Positions 15,479 to 24,903 of a stretch of DNA of 64,000 bases are shown piece after piece. Position 1 is the stretch's first letter. Every line of letters begins with the position of its first letter. Source of the stretch: Hungatella_A sp034142505 (GTDB lineage: Bacteria > Bacillota > Clostridia > Lachnospirales > Lachnospiraceae); assembly GCA_034142505.1 (NCBI GenBank), contig JAWZDV010000074.1, positions 1 through 64,000 of the forward strand. Reading direction: 5' to 3'. The notes under the pieces were generated by a model. That model was given only the letters and a program-made list of their open reading frames with translations. It made no database searches and was not told the DNA's origin. A program made the translations under genes and the position numbers.

Positions 15479-16801
15479 TTATAATCTCCAATAAACATAT
15501 CCGGCATTTTCATAGTCTTTTTTATCTAAAAGTCCTTTAATATCTAACAGAACTTTCCCTTGATTTTGGCATTTTCTATACATCGCATCCATTTCTACTG
15601 GTTTCATTGTCTTAAAGCAGTCATGTCCCACTGCCAAAATCACGGCATCTATATCTCTTATACAAGTGAAATCCGATAGTTCCATGCCATATTCTCTTTG
15701 TGCTTCGTCTGCATCTGCAACGGGATCAAAAATTATTGGTTCAATTCCATACTCGTTTAATTCATTAACAATATCTATGACCCGGGTGTTTCTGGTATCC
15801 GGACAGTTTTCTTTAAACGTAAATCCCAGGATAGCAACTCTGGCTCCTTTTACTAGAAGGTCTGTTTTTATCAGGGTTTTAATCAAATTCTCGACCACGT
15901 ATTTTCCCATATCATCATTGATCCGTCTGCCGGACAGGATAACCTGGCTGTGATAGCCGGCTTCTTCTGCTTTGTAGGTCAAATAGTAAGGGTCAACCCC
16001 GATACAATGCCCTCCTACGAGGCCGGGCTTAAAATCCAAGAAGTTCCATTTTGTTCCTGCCGCTTCCAAAACGGATTTTGTGTCTATGTCTAATCTATGA
16101 AAAATCACGGACAATTCGTTCATAAAGGCGATATTAATATCACGCTGGCTGTTCTCAATAACCTTTGCTGCTTCCGCAACCTTAATACTTTCTGCTTTAT
16201 GAATTCCAGCCTGTACGACTATTCCATATACCTTGGCGATTATTTCCAGAGTTTCAGTATCCATACCGGAAACGATCTTCACAATGGAATCTAGACGGTG
16301 TATCTTGTCGCCTGGATTGATTCGTTCAGGTGAATAGCCAACCTTGAAATCAACGCCACAGGTAAGTCCTGATTCCTGTTCCAGTATGGGTACACAAATT
16401 TCTTCCGTTACACCTGGATATACCGTCGATTCGTAGACCACAATAGAGCCCTTACTCAGATTGCGCCCTAATACGTGGCAAGCCCCCTCTAGAGGTGTCA
16501 AATTTGGCGTGTGATCTTGTTTAACAGGAGTGGGGACTGCCACAATATGAAATTTTGCTTCCCTAAGCCGTTTTTCATCTGATGTAAAATCAACTTGGCA
16601 GTTTTTTATTTCTTCATTTCCAACTTCTTTTGTTGGGTCAATGCCTGAACGATAAAGGGCAATTTTGTCTTTATTGATATCAAACCCTATCACGTCCAGT
16701 TTTTTGGAAAAAGCGACCGCGATGGGCATTCCTACATAACCCATACCAATAACGCTTAATTTTTCTTTTCTTTCTGTTAACTTATCATAGATCTTTGTCA
16801 T
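15479..16801 (-). CDS. UDP-N-acetylhexosamine 6-dehydrogenase (WbpO/TviB-like)
   Basis: A 440-residue UDP-sugar dehydrogenase that oxidises C6 to a carboxylate with two NAD. The N-terminal NAD motif is VIGMGYVGMPIAVAFSKKLD. The central part has VVYESTVYPGVTEE and the substrate block YSPERINPGDK, which is typical of the TviB/WbpO/WecC branch. The catalytic Cys is in GLVGGHCIGVDPYYL. The C-terminal domain contains ILGFTFKENCPDTRNT. With the epimerase next door the likely product is UDP-GalNAcA. An asparagine-synthase-like gene in the same operon could amidate this uronic acid. The start follows GTGAGGAAAAA. Confidence 0.9.
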   Translation of the reverse strand: MTKIYDKLTERKEKLSVIGMGYVGMPIAVAFSKKLDVIGFDINKDKIALYRSGIDPTKEVGNEEIKNCQVDFTSDEKRLREAKFHIVAVPTPVKQDHTPNLTPLEGACHVLGRNLSKGSIVVYESTVYPGVTEEICVPILEQESGLTCGVDFKVGYSPERINPGDKIHRLDSIVKIVSGMDTETLEIIAKVYGIVVQAGIHKAESIKVAEAAKVIENSQRDINIAFMNELSVIFHRLDIDTKSVLEAAGTKWNFLDFKPGLVGGHCIGVDPYYLTYKAEEAGYHSQVILSGRRINDDMGKYVVENLIKTLIKTDLLVKGARVAILGFTFKENCPDTRNTRVIDIVNELNEYGIEPIIFDPVADADEAQREYGMELSDFTCIRDIDAVILAVGHDCFKTMKPVEMDAMYRKCQNQGKVLLDIKGLLDKKDYENAGYVYWRL

Positions 16802-16824
16802 TTTTTCCTCACAGTTGTTTTTTA

Positions 16825-18081
16825 TTATTGAGCGATATTATATACGATTTGCGCAAGGTATGTTTCATCGGTACAATCGGAGGTGGTATCATGTCCTTCG
16901 GGCACTTCATTCACATATTTTCCGCTAATGGCTGTCTTTTTCGTTACCGCTCTCAGGTACCATTCATACTCTATATCTACATGGCCAATATCTAATGCCC
17001 AGTAACCTGCTTGGGCCAAATCATAAGCCAGCACTGTTGCCGCAGGTCCCAAAGCTATCAGGACAAGCATTTGACGGTCTGTGGTGAGAACAGTCTCTAA
17101 TAATTCATCATATTTTTGGAAAGCGTCTTCCTGAGGAGCCAGGATTCTTTGGATAGAAGATGCTCCTGCAAACAGGTCATTACCTACACCCATGCGCGTT
17201 TGGCACCCTTCTACAATTGTTATTTTTTTACCGTTCCAAATGGATTTGAGTGCATCAAAACGTGCTTCAGCTTTCTTTTTGTCCTGATAATCTTCATAAG
17301 GCCTGGTCACAAAAGCATTGTAATATTCTTTGTCCATATTAATCAGTGCATATTCTTTCTCTCTCGTACCACTTGAAAGATGTCTTCTGAAAAAATTCTT
17401 AAAGTCGTTTGTCCTACCATCGAAACTGCCATAAATGTCCGGCAGACACACGATATGATCTGTCAGATCACTTCTTAGAATCTCTTGAAGTCTCACGGCA
17501 AGATGTTTATAATATGGCTGAAAAGACACATGTCCCCCCAACATGATATCCATTTCTCCATCACCAAAACGGCTCATGGATTTTTTATTACAGACTATTT
17601 CATGGATTGTATCCTCAACACTTTTAATTTGAGGAGATCTGATTAGATTCCTTTCAATGCTGGATGCAGTCTCAAACATTAGGTTATGTAAATAGATATC
17701 CATTTCTTCCATTTTCATAGACATTTCGATAAAAAGAAGTTCCTCTCGATATAGAAAACTACTCCATTGATTATATAATTCATGTTGGAAAGAAAAAGGA
17801 GTCGCTATTTTTGATTCATCTATACCCATTATCAGCAGTTGTGAAACAATAGGCTTATAATTAATCGTTGCGATAACCACAAAATTGTAATCCAAAGCAG
17901 TGAGAGAGTGAGGTTCACATATCTTTATACCATCAATTTCATTCCCCCAAAGCAGTGGGTTATTATCAATATAGGAAACGATTTTTATATTGCTTTTTAT
18001 ACAGGTCCTCAACCGTTCGGCATTTTTTCCTGCTCCAAATATCACAATTTTCATCATTGCTATTTCCATACTATTCATCAT
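16825..18081 (-). CDS. GT-D fold glycosyltransferase (DUF1792/SP_1767 family) with N-terminal Rossmann-like domain
   Basis: A 418-residue protein. About residues 9-110 are a small Rossmann-like domain (KIVIFGAGKNAERL, then VSYIDNNPLLWGNEIDGIKI). From about residue 165 it is a GT-D fold transferase with the signature SRFGDGEMDIMLGG, whose acidic motif binds metal, and ALGPAATVLAYDLAQAGYWA followed by DIGHVDIEYEW. Members such as pneumococcal SP_1767 add hexose to O-linked glycans on serine-rich repeat proteins. The gene overlaps the previous one by ATGA, so the two are translationally coupled. The family hints at protein glycosylation, but other glycan acceptors are possible. Confidence 0.87.
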   Translation of the reverse strand: MMNSMEIAMMKIVIFGAGKNAERLRTCIKSNIKIVSYIDNNPLLWGNEIDGIKICEPHSLTALDYNFVVIATINYKPIVSQLLIMGIDESKIATPFSFQHELYNQWSSFLYREELLFIEMSMKMEEMDIYLHNLMFETASSIERNLIRSPQIKSVEDTIHEIVCNKKSMSRFGDGEMDIMLGGHVSFQPYYKHLAVRLQEILRSDLTDHIVCLPDIYGSFDGRTNDFKNFFRRHLSSGTREKEYALINMDKEYYNAFVTRPYEDYQDKKKAEARFDALKSIWNGKKITIVEGCQTRMGVGNDLFAGASSIQRILAPQEDAFQKYDELLETVLTTDRQMLVLIALGPAATVLAYDLAQAGYWALDIGHVDIEYEWYLRAVTKKTAISGKYVNEVPEGHDTTSDCTDETYLAQIVYNIAQ

Positions 18082-19511
18082 ATTGCTATCACTTGTTCAA
18101 TTTTTGCTTTCAAGAATTCGTAGTGATCCTTCATGCAGCATTTATTTCTCAGCTCTTCGTGTGCTTTATACCCCATCCGGGGAAGCCTCTTTCTATCCTT
18201 GCATAAAACAGCAATTTGTTCGGCCATCTTTTTGTAGGCACCAACAGGAACAATATAACCATTTACGCCATCTATAATGTCGTCATGTACCCCAGATGTT
18301 TCCGTAACAATAGGAACAGCTCCATGGGCCATGGCCTCTAGTGTGGATCTCGATCTTCCTTCATGATCGGAAATATTTACGCATATATCTTTGTTACTCC
18401 AAAATTGAGGGATAGATTCCCTTTCTATTCGGCCTATCATCTTAATCCTGTTCTGACAACCATGTGATGCGGAAAAGTAAGAAATCATACTTTCATACCT
18501 GCCTTCGCCGGCCAACTCCAATTCATAGTTCAAATGCATTGTTTCCAGTTCCTCAACAACCTGCATCAACAGGTCCATTCTTTTTTCCTCTACTTCAATA
18601 CGGCCGGCATAACCAATATGGATTGGACTATTTTCATTCAGAGAATAGTCCCGAGTCAATATTTGAGGGCATTCAACCGGACAGAGCATGGTATGGACAA
18701 TATCAGCACAGACCCCTCGTCTAATCATATCCAGACGAATTTGTGAATTGACACACAGATACATATCCGTACAGCTTTTCATGGCTATATAACTTTGACT
18801 TATTTCCGCGTATCCTCCGCGTATGCCGGACACTACCTTAACCAGATCACCAAATTCTTTTTTTAATATCTTACCAGCCAATAAAACGTCATCGGGCTGG
18901 CTTGTCACTAAGACACAAGGAAGATGGCGGCATACACATGTGATAATTTCCTGAACATTATGGATGGAAAAAGCATTTTCCCGTTTAAGATCTGCATAAA
19001 GAATATTTTCAGTCAATTCTTCAGGAATATCATAATTCTGTCCGTTCGTCAGGATATAAGGAGTATATTCGCCATGCTGTTTAAATTCCCTGCATATACT
19101 CTTAGTCCATTCTTCAATACCTCCAAGTCCCAAACCAAATTGGCAGTCGAAGATAATGGAATAATGATCGCCAGAAACGGGTAGTTTCAAAGGAAATGTT
19201 CCTTTTTCTATCAAAAGGTTATATATTTCCATAACCAAGTCGTAAAAAGATACTTCACGGTTATCGTCAATCTGGTAATCACAAGTAAGCTTTCGGCGTA
19301 TTTCTTGAATGCCCAAAAAACTGGATGCTGTAATGCAGATTTTAGATGTTTGTTCTTCTGCTAAAATGTCGGAAGGTTCTACGTTATGACAACCGACCTT
19401 GAATCCCCATTTATTACTGTCGCCATCCACAATGTGTGAAATGGGCATATTACATATTTCCATCAAATGGACCAGAACAAGGCATCTATTTCCAGCGCCG
19501 TATAATATCAT
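18078..19511 (-). CDS. Family 4 glycosyltransferase with N-terminal Rossmann-like domain
   Basis: A 477-residue protein. I choose ATG 19511 because AAAGGGA stands 8 nt before it; a TTG 18 nt upstream is the alternative. The first 100 residues are a small Rossmann-like domain (MILYGAGNRCLVLVHLMEIC, then IVDGDSNKWGFKVG). The rest is a GT-B family 4 enzyme with the donor-domain features IGYAGRIEVEEKRMDLLMQV and NISDHEGRSRSTLEAMAHGA, ending AVPIVTETSGVHDDII. It retains the nucleotide-sugar Glu of the EX7E-type motif region. Adjacent to a stand-alone copy of the Rossmann-like domain. Confidence 0.87.
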   Translation of the reverse strand: MILYGAGNRCLVLVHLMEICNMPISHIVDGDSNKWGFKVGCHNVEPSDILAEEQTSKICITASSFLGIQEIRRKLTCDYQIDDNREVSFYDLVMEIYNLLIEKGTFPLKLPVSGDHYSIIFDCQFGLGLGGIEEWTKSICREFKQHGEYTPYILTNGQNYDIPEELTENILYADLKRENAFSIHNVQEIITCVCRHLPCVLVTSQPDDVLLAGKILKKEFGDLVKVVSGIRGGYAEISQSYIAMKSCTDMYLCVNSQIRLDMIRRGVCADIVHTMLCPVECPQILTRDYSLNENSPIHIGYAGRIEVEEKRMDLLMQVVEELETMHLNYELELAGEGRYESMISYFSASHGCQNRIKMIGRIERESIPQFWSNKDICVNISDHEGRSRSTLEAMAHGAVPIVTETSGVHDDIIDGVNGYIVPVGAYKKMAEQIAVLCKDRKRLPRMGYKAHEELRNKCCMKDHYEFLKAKIEQVIAI

Positions 19512-19529
19512 TTCACAATCCCTTTCCAA

Positions 19530-20012
19530 TTAGTTATCCACTTCATAAAGGATGTCTTCAAGCGAAACAATATCACAGCTAACCTTCTTTTTTAGAACAT
19601 CTTCAATTTCACCAAAATAATATGCAGATGTTACAATGATAGCATCCACAGATTCAAGTTCTTCATCCGGTGTCCATACATCTATTTCGGAGTAAATTCT
19701 TGCAGCATTTTTGTCAATTCCGTAGGCAGTTTCTACTCCTATTTCTTTTAAATCATCATAGAGTCGCTCGCCTAGGAAACTCATCCCATAAATTGCTACT
19801 TTCTGGTATCCACGTTCTGTGAAGAAAGGCTTTAGTGTAATTCCTTTCTGCTTTAAGATAAGCCACTGATTCATATCCTTTATAATCACCAGATGCTTAT
19901 CTGCAAATTCTTTTTGCTTCTCTGTGTTCTTCATTTCTAGTCTGCCAATTAGAGTACCTGCAGTAATGGCTCCTGCAAGTCCTGATAAAACCGCTAATAT
20001 TCCTTTTCTCAT
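19530..20012 (-). CDS. Membrane-anchored stand-alone Rossmann-like domain protein
   Basis: A 160-residue protein. Residues about 5-24 are a hydrophobic anchor (ILAVLSGLAGAITAGTLIG). A charged linker leads to a small Rossmann-like domain of about 95 residues (KVAIYGMSFLGERLYDDLKE, then AYGIDKNAARIYSEIDVWTP and DAIIVTSAYYFGEIEDVL). No catalytic domain is attached. It has the same pattern as the fused domains in seven neighbouring genes, so it may dock or organise those enzymes at the membrane, or bind a shared ligand. This role is inference. It lies directly against the following transferase gene. Confidence 0.7.
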   Translation of the reverse strand: MRKGILAVLSGLAGAITAGTLIGRLEMKNTEKQKEFADKHLVIIKDMNQWLILKQKGITLKPFFTERGYQKVAIYGMSFLGERLYDDLKEIGVETAYGIDKNAARIYSEIDVWTPDEELESVDAIIVTSAYYFGEIEDVLKKKVSCDIVSLEDILYEVDN

Positions 20013-20056
20013 CTCACGTCTCCTTTACATATACTTCACATTGCAAACTTTCTATT

Positions 20057-21232
20057 TTATCTCTGCCGTGTCTTAGCAGAAGTACCAAATATCACTTTGT
20101 CCCATTTTTTCATCACTTTTCCAATATCGTAGGATCTTGCTCTTTGCAGTGAGCGTTTCCGATATTTAGTCAAAAGTTCCTCACTCATAAGAAGTTCAGT
20201 CAATGCTTCACCAAGCATCTTTTCTTCTTTCGTGATTTTTTTAATATTATAGTTATCATCTAAAGCATAAGGTGTTAAAATACCATATTTTGCATGGCAG
20301 CCTTCCTCTATCTCTCCTAAAATTTCAGGTATTCCACCAGGAGAATACGTCGCGACAACTGGCAGACCTTCAGCCATTGCCTCCACCATACTGTTAGGAA
20401 AGCCTTCTACTTTAGAAGTCATTAAAAAAACAGTAGAAGTCCTTAGAAAACTCGTTACGTCTTCCTGGTATTTTAATAAATGAATATACTCAGACAAGCC
20501 TCCATGTTCTATCATTGCCTCGATTTTTCGCTTATCTTCACCTTCCCCCAAAATACATAGCCGAACATTCTTCATTTTCTCATGTACGATGTAAAATGCT
20601 TTAACTGCCACATTATACTGTTTTACGTCATGCAGGCGTCCCACACAAATTATCGTTTTTAGTGGTTCATCGGCGTGGTCACAATGGATGCTTGGCAGTT
20701 CTCTGCAATTACAGGAATTTGGAATGATACACATTTTTTTTTCTTTGATACGGTATACATCTTTCATATCCCGCAAAGCATATTCCGTCTGCACAACAAC
20801 CCAATCTGCCTTATTGTAAATAACCCCCAAAATGCTGGGCTTTAACAGAGAGTAGTTTTCCAGTTCTTTTCTTTTAGACAGTACGGTGCGAACACTGACT
20901 ATTACTCTTTCATTTCTTCTTGACAGAACATTTAAATAGTTGAACTCTTCCATGAAACTGACAGCCACATCTATTTTATATTTTCGCTTTAATTTTCTGA
21001 TTCTGTTAGCACTCTCGAAAACTTTCAGGACTTCTGTGCCTTTCAGATCAAGAATCGAACGAACGCCTGTATTTACAATTTTGCCCGTAACCTGATATCT
21101 TTTGCGAACATGATAGTCACCTAGAAAATAATAAACATTATGTCCGCGTTCAGAATAATAATTTCCTAGCTTGGAGGCCGCTCTTTCGGCACCACCGCCT
21201 CCAAGTTCCTGAATCAAAATAGCTATATTCAT
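20057..21232 (-). CDS. Family 4 glycosyltransferase
   Basis: A 391-residue GT-B transferase without an extra domain. The acceptor side starts MNIAILIQELGGGGAERAAS, the Gly-rich loop typical of the family. The donor side has CVGRLHDVKQYNVAVKAF and MTSKVEGFPNSMVEAMAEGL, which contains the EX7E motif, followed by PVVATYSPGGIPEIL. It probably adds a sugar to a lipid- or protein-linked acceptor in the cytoplasm. The start overlaps the stop of the deacetylase-like gene by ATGA, so the two are translationally coupled. Confidence 0.9.
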   Translation of the reverse strand: MNIAILIQELGGGGAERAASKLGNYYSERGHNVYYFLGDYHVRKRYQVTGKIVNTGVRSILDLKGTEVLKVFESANRIRKLKRKYKIDVAVSFMEEFNYLNVLSRRNERVIVSVRTVLSKRKELENYSLLKPSILGVIYNKADWVVVQTEYALRDMKDVYRIKEKKMCIIPNSCNCRELPSIHCDHADEPLKTIICVGRLHDVKQYNVAVKAFYIVHEKMKNVRLCILGEGEDKRKIEAMIEHGGLSEYIHLLKYQEDVTSFLRTSTVFLMTSKVEGFPNSMVEAMAEGLPVVATYSPGGIPEILGEIEEGCHAKYGILTPYALDDNYNIKKITKEEKMLGEALTELLMSEELLTKYRKRSLQRARSYDIGKVMKKWDKVIFGTSAKTRQR

Positions 21233-22194
21233 ACAATCGCCCGCACTTCCTTATCTATATCCAGTTTCTTTAACTGCAAAGCATATTGAGTCATTCCTAT
21301 GCCTTCGTAATCCTTTGCGATTTCCTGAAACAAAATTTCCATATCTTCAAAAAGCTTGTCGATACTTTTGCCACTTCGAAAAGTAGGGTTCAGTCCGGCT
21401 GTCATTTCTGATGAATGAAGCATAAATTCCAAATATTTTAAACGCTTGTTCTTTAACACACGATCCTTTATCCATAGCATCTGCGACAAGTTTTTTCCAT
21501 TTGGTCTGAGCCAGCAGTATTCTTTGGTCAGTTTATAATTTTGAAATTGATACCTGGGAAGTATCGTTGGCGGAATTTCATAGATGCCTGATTTCCCGGT
21601 TTTGTGAATATCACGGCCTGACAGCATGTATTCTCCCCGATATCTATCCTGTGAATAATCAATACCGTATATTCTATTACCAATATTATTTGCCCAGGAA
21701 ATCCCCGGAGTAGCAGAGCAGTCTGCTAGAAAATCCAGCTTTTTGAGGCATTTTAATGTGAATTCATCTAAGTACCACCTTCCACTTCTGAAACTGCGGA
21801 TATCAGTTTGAAAGATATCTTCAAGCAAATCATTTAAATACTTCATTTTTTTCCATTGTATCTTTGGATCATATTCTCCGATATAGGTATTGGTTCCTTG
21901 TGGATTATATGGAAGCATGACAATTGGTGGAGAGTTCCATGCATGCATATGCATTCCGATCTCACACGTTTTCTCTTTTAACGCCGCCCTTGCCAAGTCT
22001 ACAAACAGATCTGTTTGCGACATCTCATAGTTTGTGAGATACGTAGGCACAAAACCATATCTTTCACACAAACATTGAAAACGTTCTAACCCCCTGGCAT
22101 TTTCGGTAGTAATTTCCTTTATTCCATGACGAGTAATCTTACTTGTCCATAAGTTATCGCCTTCTGTATCGACTGTAATAATAAATTTTTTCAT
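21229..22194 (-). CDS. Polysaccharide deacetylase-like (NodB-fold) protein
   Basis: A 321-residue protein with the outline of a carbohydrate esterase 4/WalW-type deacetylase. It has VDTEGD at the N-terminus for the base and metal Asp, IGMHMHAW near residue 80 in place of the HxxxH metal site, and FRSGRWYLDE. No signal peptide is visible, so unlike secreted peptidoglycan deacetylases it would act on a cytoplasmic intermediate or nucleotide- or lipid-linked sugar. It could remove an N-acetyl group and so expose an amine for later acylation, for example by the FemAB-like protein. Function is inferred from the fold only. Confidence 0.75.
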   Translation of the reverse strand: MKKFIITVDTEGDNLWTSKITRHGIKEITTENARGLERFQCLCERYGFVPTYLTNYEMSQTDLFVDLARAALKEKTCEIGMHMHAWNSPPIVMLPYNPQGTNTYIGEYDPKIQWKKMKYLNDLLEDIFQTDIRSFRSGRWYLDEFTLKCLKKLDFLADCSATPGISWANNIGNRIYGIDYSQDRYRGEYMLSGRDIHKTGKSGIYEIPPTILPRYQFQNYKLTKEYCWLRPNGKNLSQMLWIKDRVLKNKRLKYLEFMLHSSEMTAGLNPTFRSGKSIDKLFEDMEILFQEIAKDYEGIGMTQYALQLKKLDIDKEVRAIV

Positions 22195-22214
22195 GCCTGA
22201 TTACCGCCGTATTT

Positions 22215-23024
22215 CTATTTTTTTTCAAACACAAAATGATTACAACCCAAATCTTTTTTTTCTAATGCCTTTAATTTAATAAGTTTAAATCCTCTTTTTA
22301 AATAAAAACTTATAATTTTATCAGCCGTTGCATATTCAAAGGGATATCCGCCTATCCAGTCGACTAAATCATGCCAGGAATCCATTCCTCTAGGCCCCAT
22401 AGCTTTCATTTTTCCTTTTTTGTTATATAATTCGTAGGTTGCTGTGATCCCGCGTAAGTAGAGACATCCCATAAACAGTATCAGACGTTTTTTGACTTCG
22501 CTGCCAGTATTATATTGCCTTTTTACACATCGCCATATCCTGCTTCTAATCCCCTGGTCATTATAAATGCTGATGTACAAATATCCCCCCTCGCGAACAC
22601 AGTCGCCCGCTTTTTTCAACGCTTTCATCATATTGCCTGTATGATGAAGCACCCCCCAGGAATAAACGATGTCATATTGCCCTAAATGCTTAGCCATATA
22701 TGTGTCATTCAAAACATCTCCTCGCTCTATCTCCCAGGTTTGTTTATTGTTATTTGAAGAGAGTGCCCGCATTTTCTCCGTACATAATATGCAGTTTTCG
22801 TCATAGTCAAAAGAAAATACATCTGCCCCAAGATCATATGCGGCAAAACTAAATAATCCACTTCCGGAACCTATGTCCAAAAATTTCTTGCCTTCGAAAC
22901 TTTTCAGCGGAATCCAATCCAGCAATGATCGTTTGGCGGTAACAATAACTCTGCTGCTAATTAATTCAGAATAGTCTTTCCAATTTTCACCAAAGCAAAA
23001 CCGAACATCTTTCTTTTTGCTCAT
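22215..23024 (-). CDS. Class I SAM-dependent methyltransferase
   Basis: A 269-residue methyltransferase. The start is ATG 23024, which has GGAGG 8 nt upstream; an ATG 15 nt earlier would itself overlap this ribosome site. The SAM-binding motif is LDIGSGSGLFSFAAYDLGAD, then the acidic FDYDENC, and motif IV region VYSWGVLHHTGNM. A C-terminal extension contains GGYPFEYATADKIISFYLKR, which is shared with methyltransferases of polysaccharide and lipid-linked glycan loci. Target unknown; an O- or N-methyl group on the glycan is likely. Confidence 0.85.
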   Translation of the reverse strand: MSKKKDVRFCFGENWKDYSELISSRVIVTAKRSLLDWIPLKSFEGKKFLDIGSGSGLFSFAAYDLGADVFSFDYDENCILCTEKMRALSSNNNKQTWEIERGDVLNDTYMAKHLGQYDIVYSWGVLHHTGNMMKALKKAGDCVREGGYLYISIYNDQGIRSRIWRCVKRQYNTGSEVKKRLILFMGCLYLRGITATYELYNKKGKMKAMGPRGMDSWHDLVDWIGGYPFEYATADKIISFYLKRGFKLIKLKALEKKDLGCNHFVFEKK

Positions 23025-23054
23025 GCCAATAACCTCCATTTATCAAACTTTTAC

Positions 23055-24791
23055 TTACCAGTATTTCTGGTTGCTCAACTCCTTCCATTCTTTTTGCAAA
23101 ACTGTTTCATACATACTTTGTGCCCTGGAGCTACTCCGAATATAATTTTGGGGGATTGAAAATCCCTTTTTCTTTCTATATAAAATCTCATCGGGAATGA
23201 TATTTGCATAAGCATTCTTAAGAGTTGCTTTTAGGTTGTCTGGACTGCAGCATTCATTTTCAGCAAGACTGAATGCATATTCAATGATCCTTCTGCTTAA
23301 AAACGGCACTCTGGCCTCCAAGGATACGCTCATGCTTGTTCGATCTACCTTTGTCAAAATATCCCCTGGTAGATAAGTTTTAAAATCTAAATAGCGCAAT
23401 CTGGTCATCATTGGCAGCTCTTGCACATAATACTGTTTCAGATGCCACCTGGGGTCATAGTCCTTAGCAAGGTTCAGGATCTTTCTCCAGTCAACATACA
23501 AACTATCGTCAAAGCACCCCATGAGTCGACAGTAGGCCGAGAATTTGCTGGTTAATTTTGTTTCTATTTTCTCGAGGGTATGGATATGTAGCCTGTCTAT
23601 TATCATCCTAATACTTTTTTCAAATTCATAATTATCATGCAAATACTCTTTTTCGTTATGGCTGAATAGAGCATACCTGCTATATCCTCCAAATAGCTCG
23701 TCCCCCCCATCTCCAGTCAAAACAACCGTCACATGTTCCCGTGCAAGTTTAGATAGCAGGTACGTTGGATAGGCCGATGTGTCAGCAAACGGTTCATCGA
23801 ACATATCTGCCAGCATGCCAGACATTTTCTTAATATCATCCGATGAAATAACCTGTATAATCTGATTAATGCCGTACTTATCAACCAACAGTTTGGCATA
23901 CTGGCTTTCGTCAGCTCTTTTTTCTATGAACCCAAGAGTAAATGCTGATATGTCCTCCTTGATCCGGCTCGATTCATAGGTGATAATGCTGGAATCAATC
24001 CCTCCGCTTAGATAAGTGCCCACTGGAACATCCGCCATCATCTGCTCACGTATTGAATGCTTCAGCAGATTTCGAATATCGTCTGATATTTCGTCTTTTT
24101 TTCTCTTTCCGCAGGCATTGGTGTTTACGTGAAGCTTCCAGTATTTTCCTTTTTTGCTTATCTGTTTTTTTATCAGATCATATTCAATAAAATTTGCTGG
24201 TTCAAGTTTGTAAATATCTTTGTAAATGGTCTTTGGCTCAGGAATATACTGATAACATAGGAAATCAAATAGTGCCGTTGATTCCAGTTCCCATTTTTTT
24301 GAGCCGCTCGCCGCTGTAATTGCTTTTATTTCAGAAGCAAAAGCAAATTGATTATCTTTCAGATAATAATAAACCGGCTTTATGCCACATCTATCACGGT
24401 AAAGTCTGACAGTATTTGTCCTTAGATCATAAATCACAATTGCAAACATACCGTCGATGAGATTAATAAAACAATCTCCGTATTCTATATAAGCATACAG
24501 AATAATTTCTGTATCAGATGTTGTTTTAAATTCATATTTTTTTTCTAATTTTCTTTTCAGACTTTCATATCCATATATCTCACCGTTAAATACAATTACC
24601 ACATTTCCATCGTTGGATTCCATTGGTTGCATAGCTTTATCGGATAAATCCATGATAGAAAGCCTTGCAAAAGCCATTGTAAGACACGGATATTTTTTCA
24701 CGCTCCTTGCATCAGGCCCCCGATGTTTTATTACTTCAATACCTTTTTCAAAATTCCAGCTTTTAATATTTCCGCCTAAAATACCACACAT
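23055..24791 (-). CDS. Glutamine-dependent asparagine synthase-like amidotransferase (AsnB family)
   Basis: A 578-residue AsnB-type protein. The N-terminal glutaminase has the catalytic Cys2 (MCGILGG), HRGPDARS and FNGEIYGY. The C-terminal synthetase has the PP-loop YLSGGIDSSI and GDGGDELFGGYSRY. In surface-glycan loci such genes (for example wbpS in Pseudomonas) amidate uronic acids rather than make asparagine. The UDP-GalNAcA-type genes in this operon provide a plausible carboxylate. The Cys nucleophile is in place, so glutamine is the likely nitrogen donor. Confidence 0.88.
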   Translation of the reverse strand: MCGILGGNIKSWNFEKGIEVIKHRGPDARSVKKYPCLTMAFARLSIMDLSDKAMQPMESNDGNVVIVFNGEIYGYESLKRKLEKKYEFKTTSDTEIILYAYIEYGDCFINLIDGMFAIVIYDLRTNTVRLYRDRCGIKPVYYYLKDNQFAFASEIKAITAASGSKKWELESTALFDFLCYQYIPEPKTIYKDIYKLEPANFIEYDLIKKQISKKGKYWKLHVNTNACGKRKKDEISDDIRNLLKHSIREQMMADVPVGTYLSGGIDSSIITYESSRIKEDISAFTLGFIEKRADESQYAKLLVDKYGINQIIQVISSDDIKKMSGMLADMFDEPFADTSAYPTYLLSKLAREHVTVVLTGDGGDELFGGYSRYALFSHNEKEYLHDNYEFEKSIRMIIDRLHIHTLEKIETKLTSKFSAYCRLMGCFDDSLYVDWRKILNLAKDYDPRWHLKQYYVQELPMMTRLRYLDFKTYLPGDILTKVDRTSMSVSLEARVPFLSRRIIEYAFSLAENECCSPDNLKATLKNAYANIIPDEILYRKKKGFSIPQNYIRSSSRAQSMYETVLQKEWKELSNQKYW

Positions 24792-24903
24792 TTTATTTCC
24801 TCAACCGTTCCTGTTTGATTGATAGTTTATTCAGACATATATTCCAACGCCATGCCACGTTCTATAAATGATAAATATTATTGGAACAGGCAGTCGTATG
24901 ACC

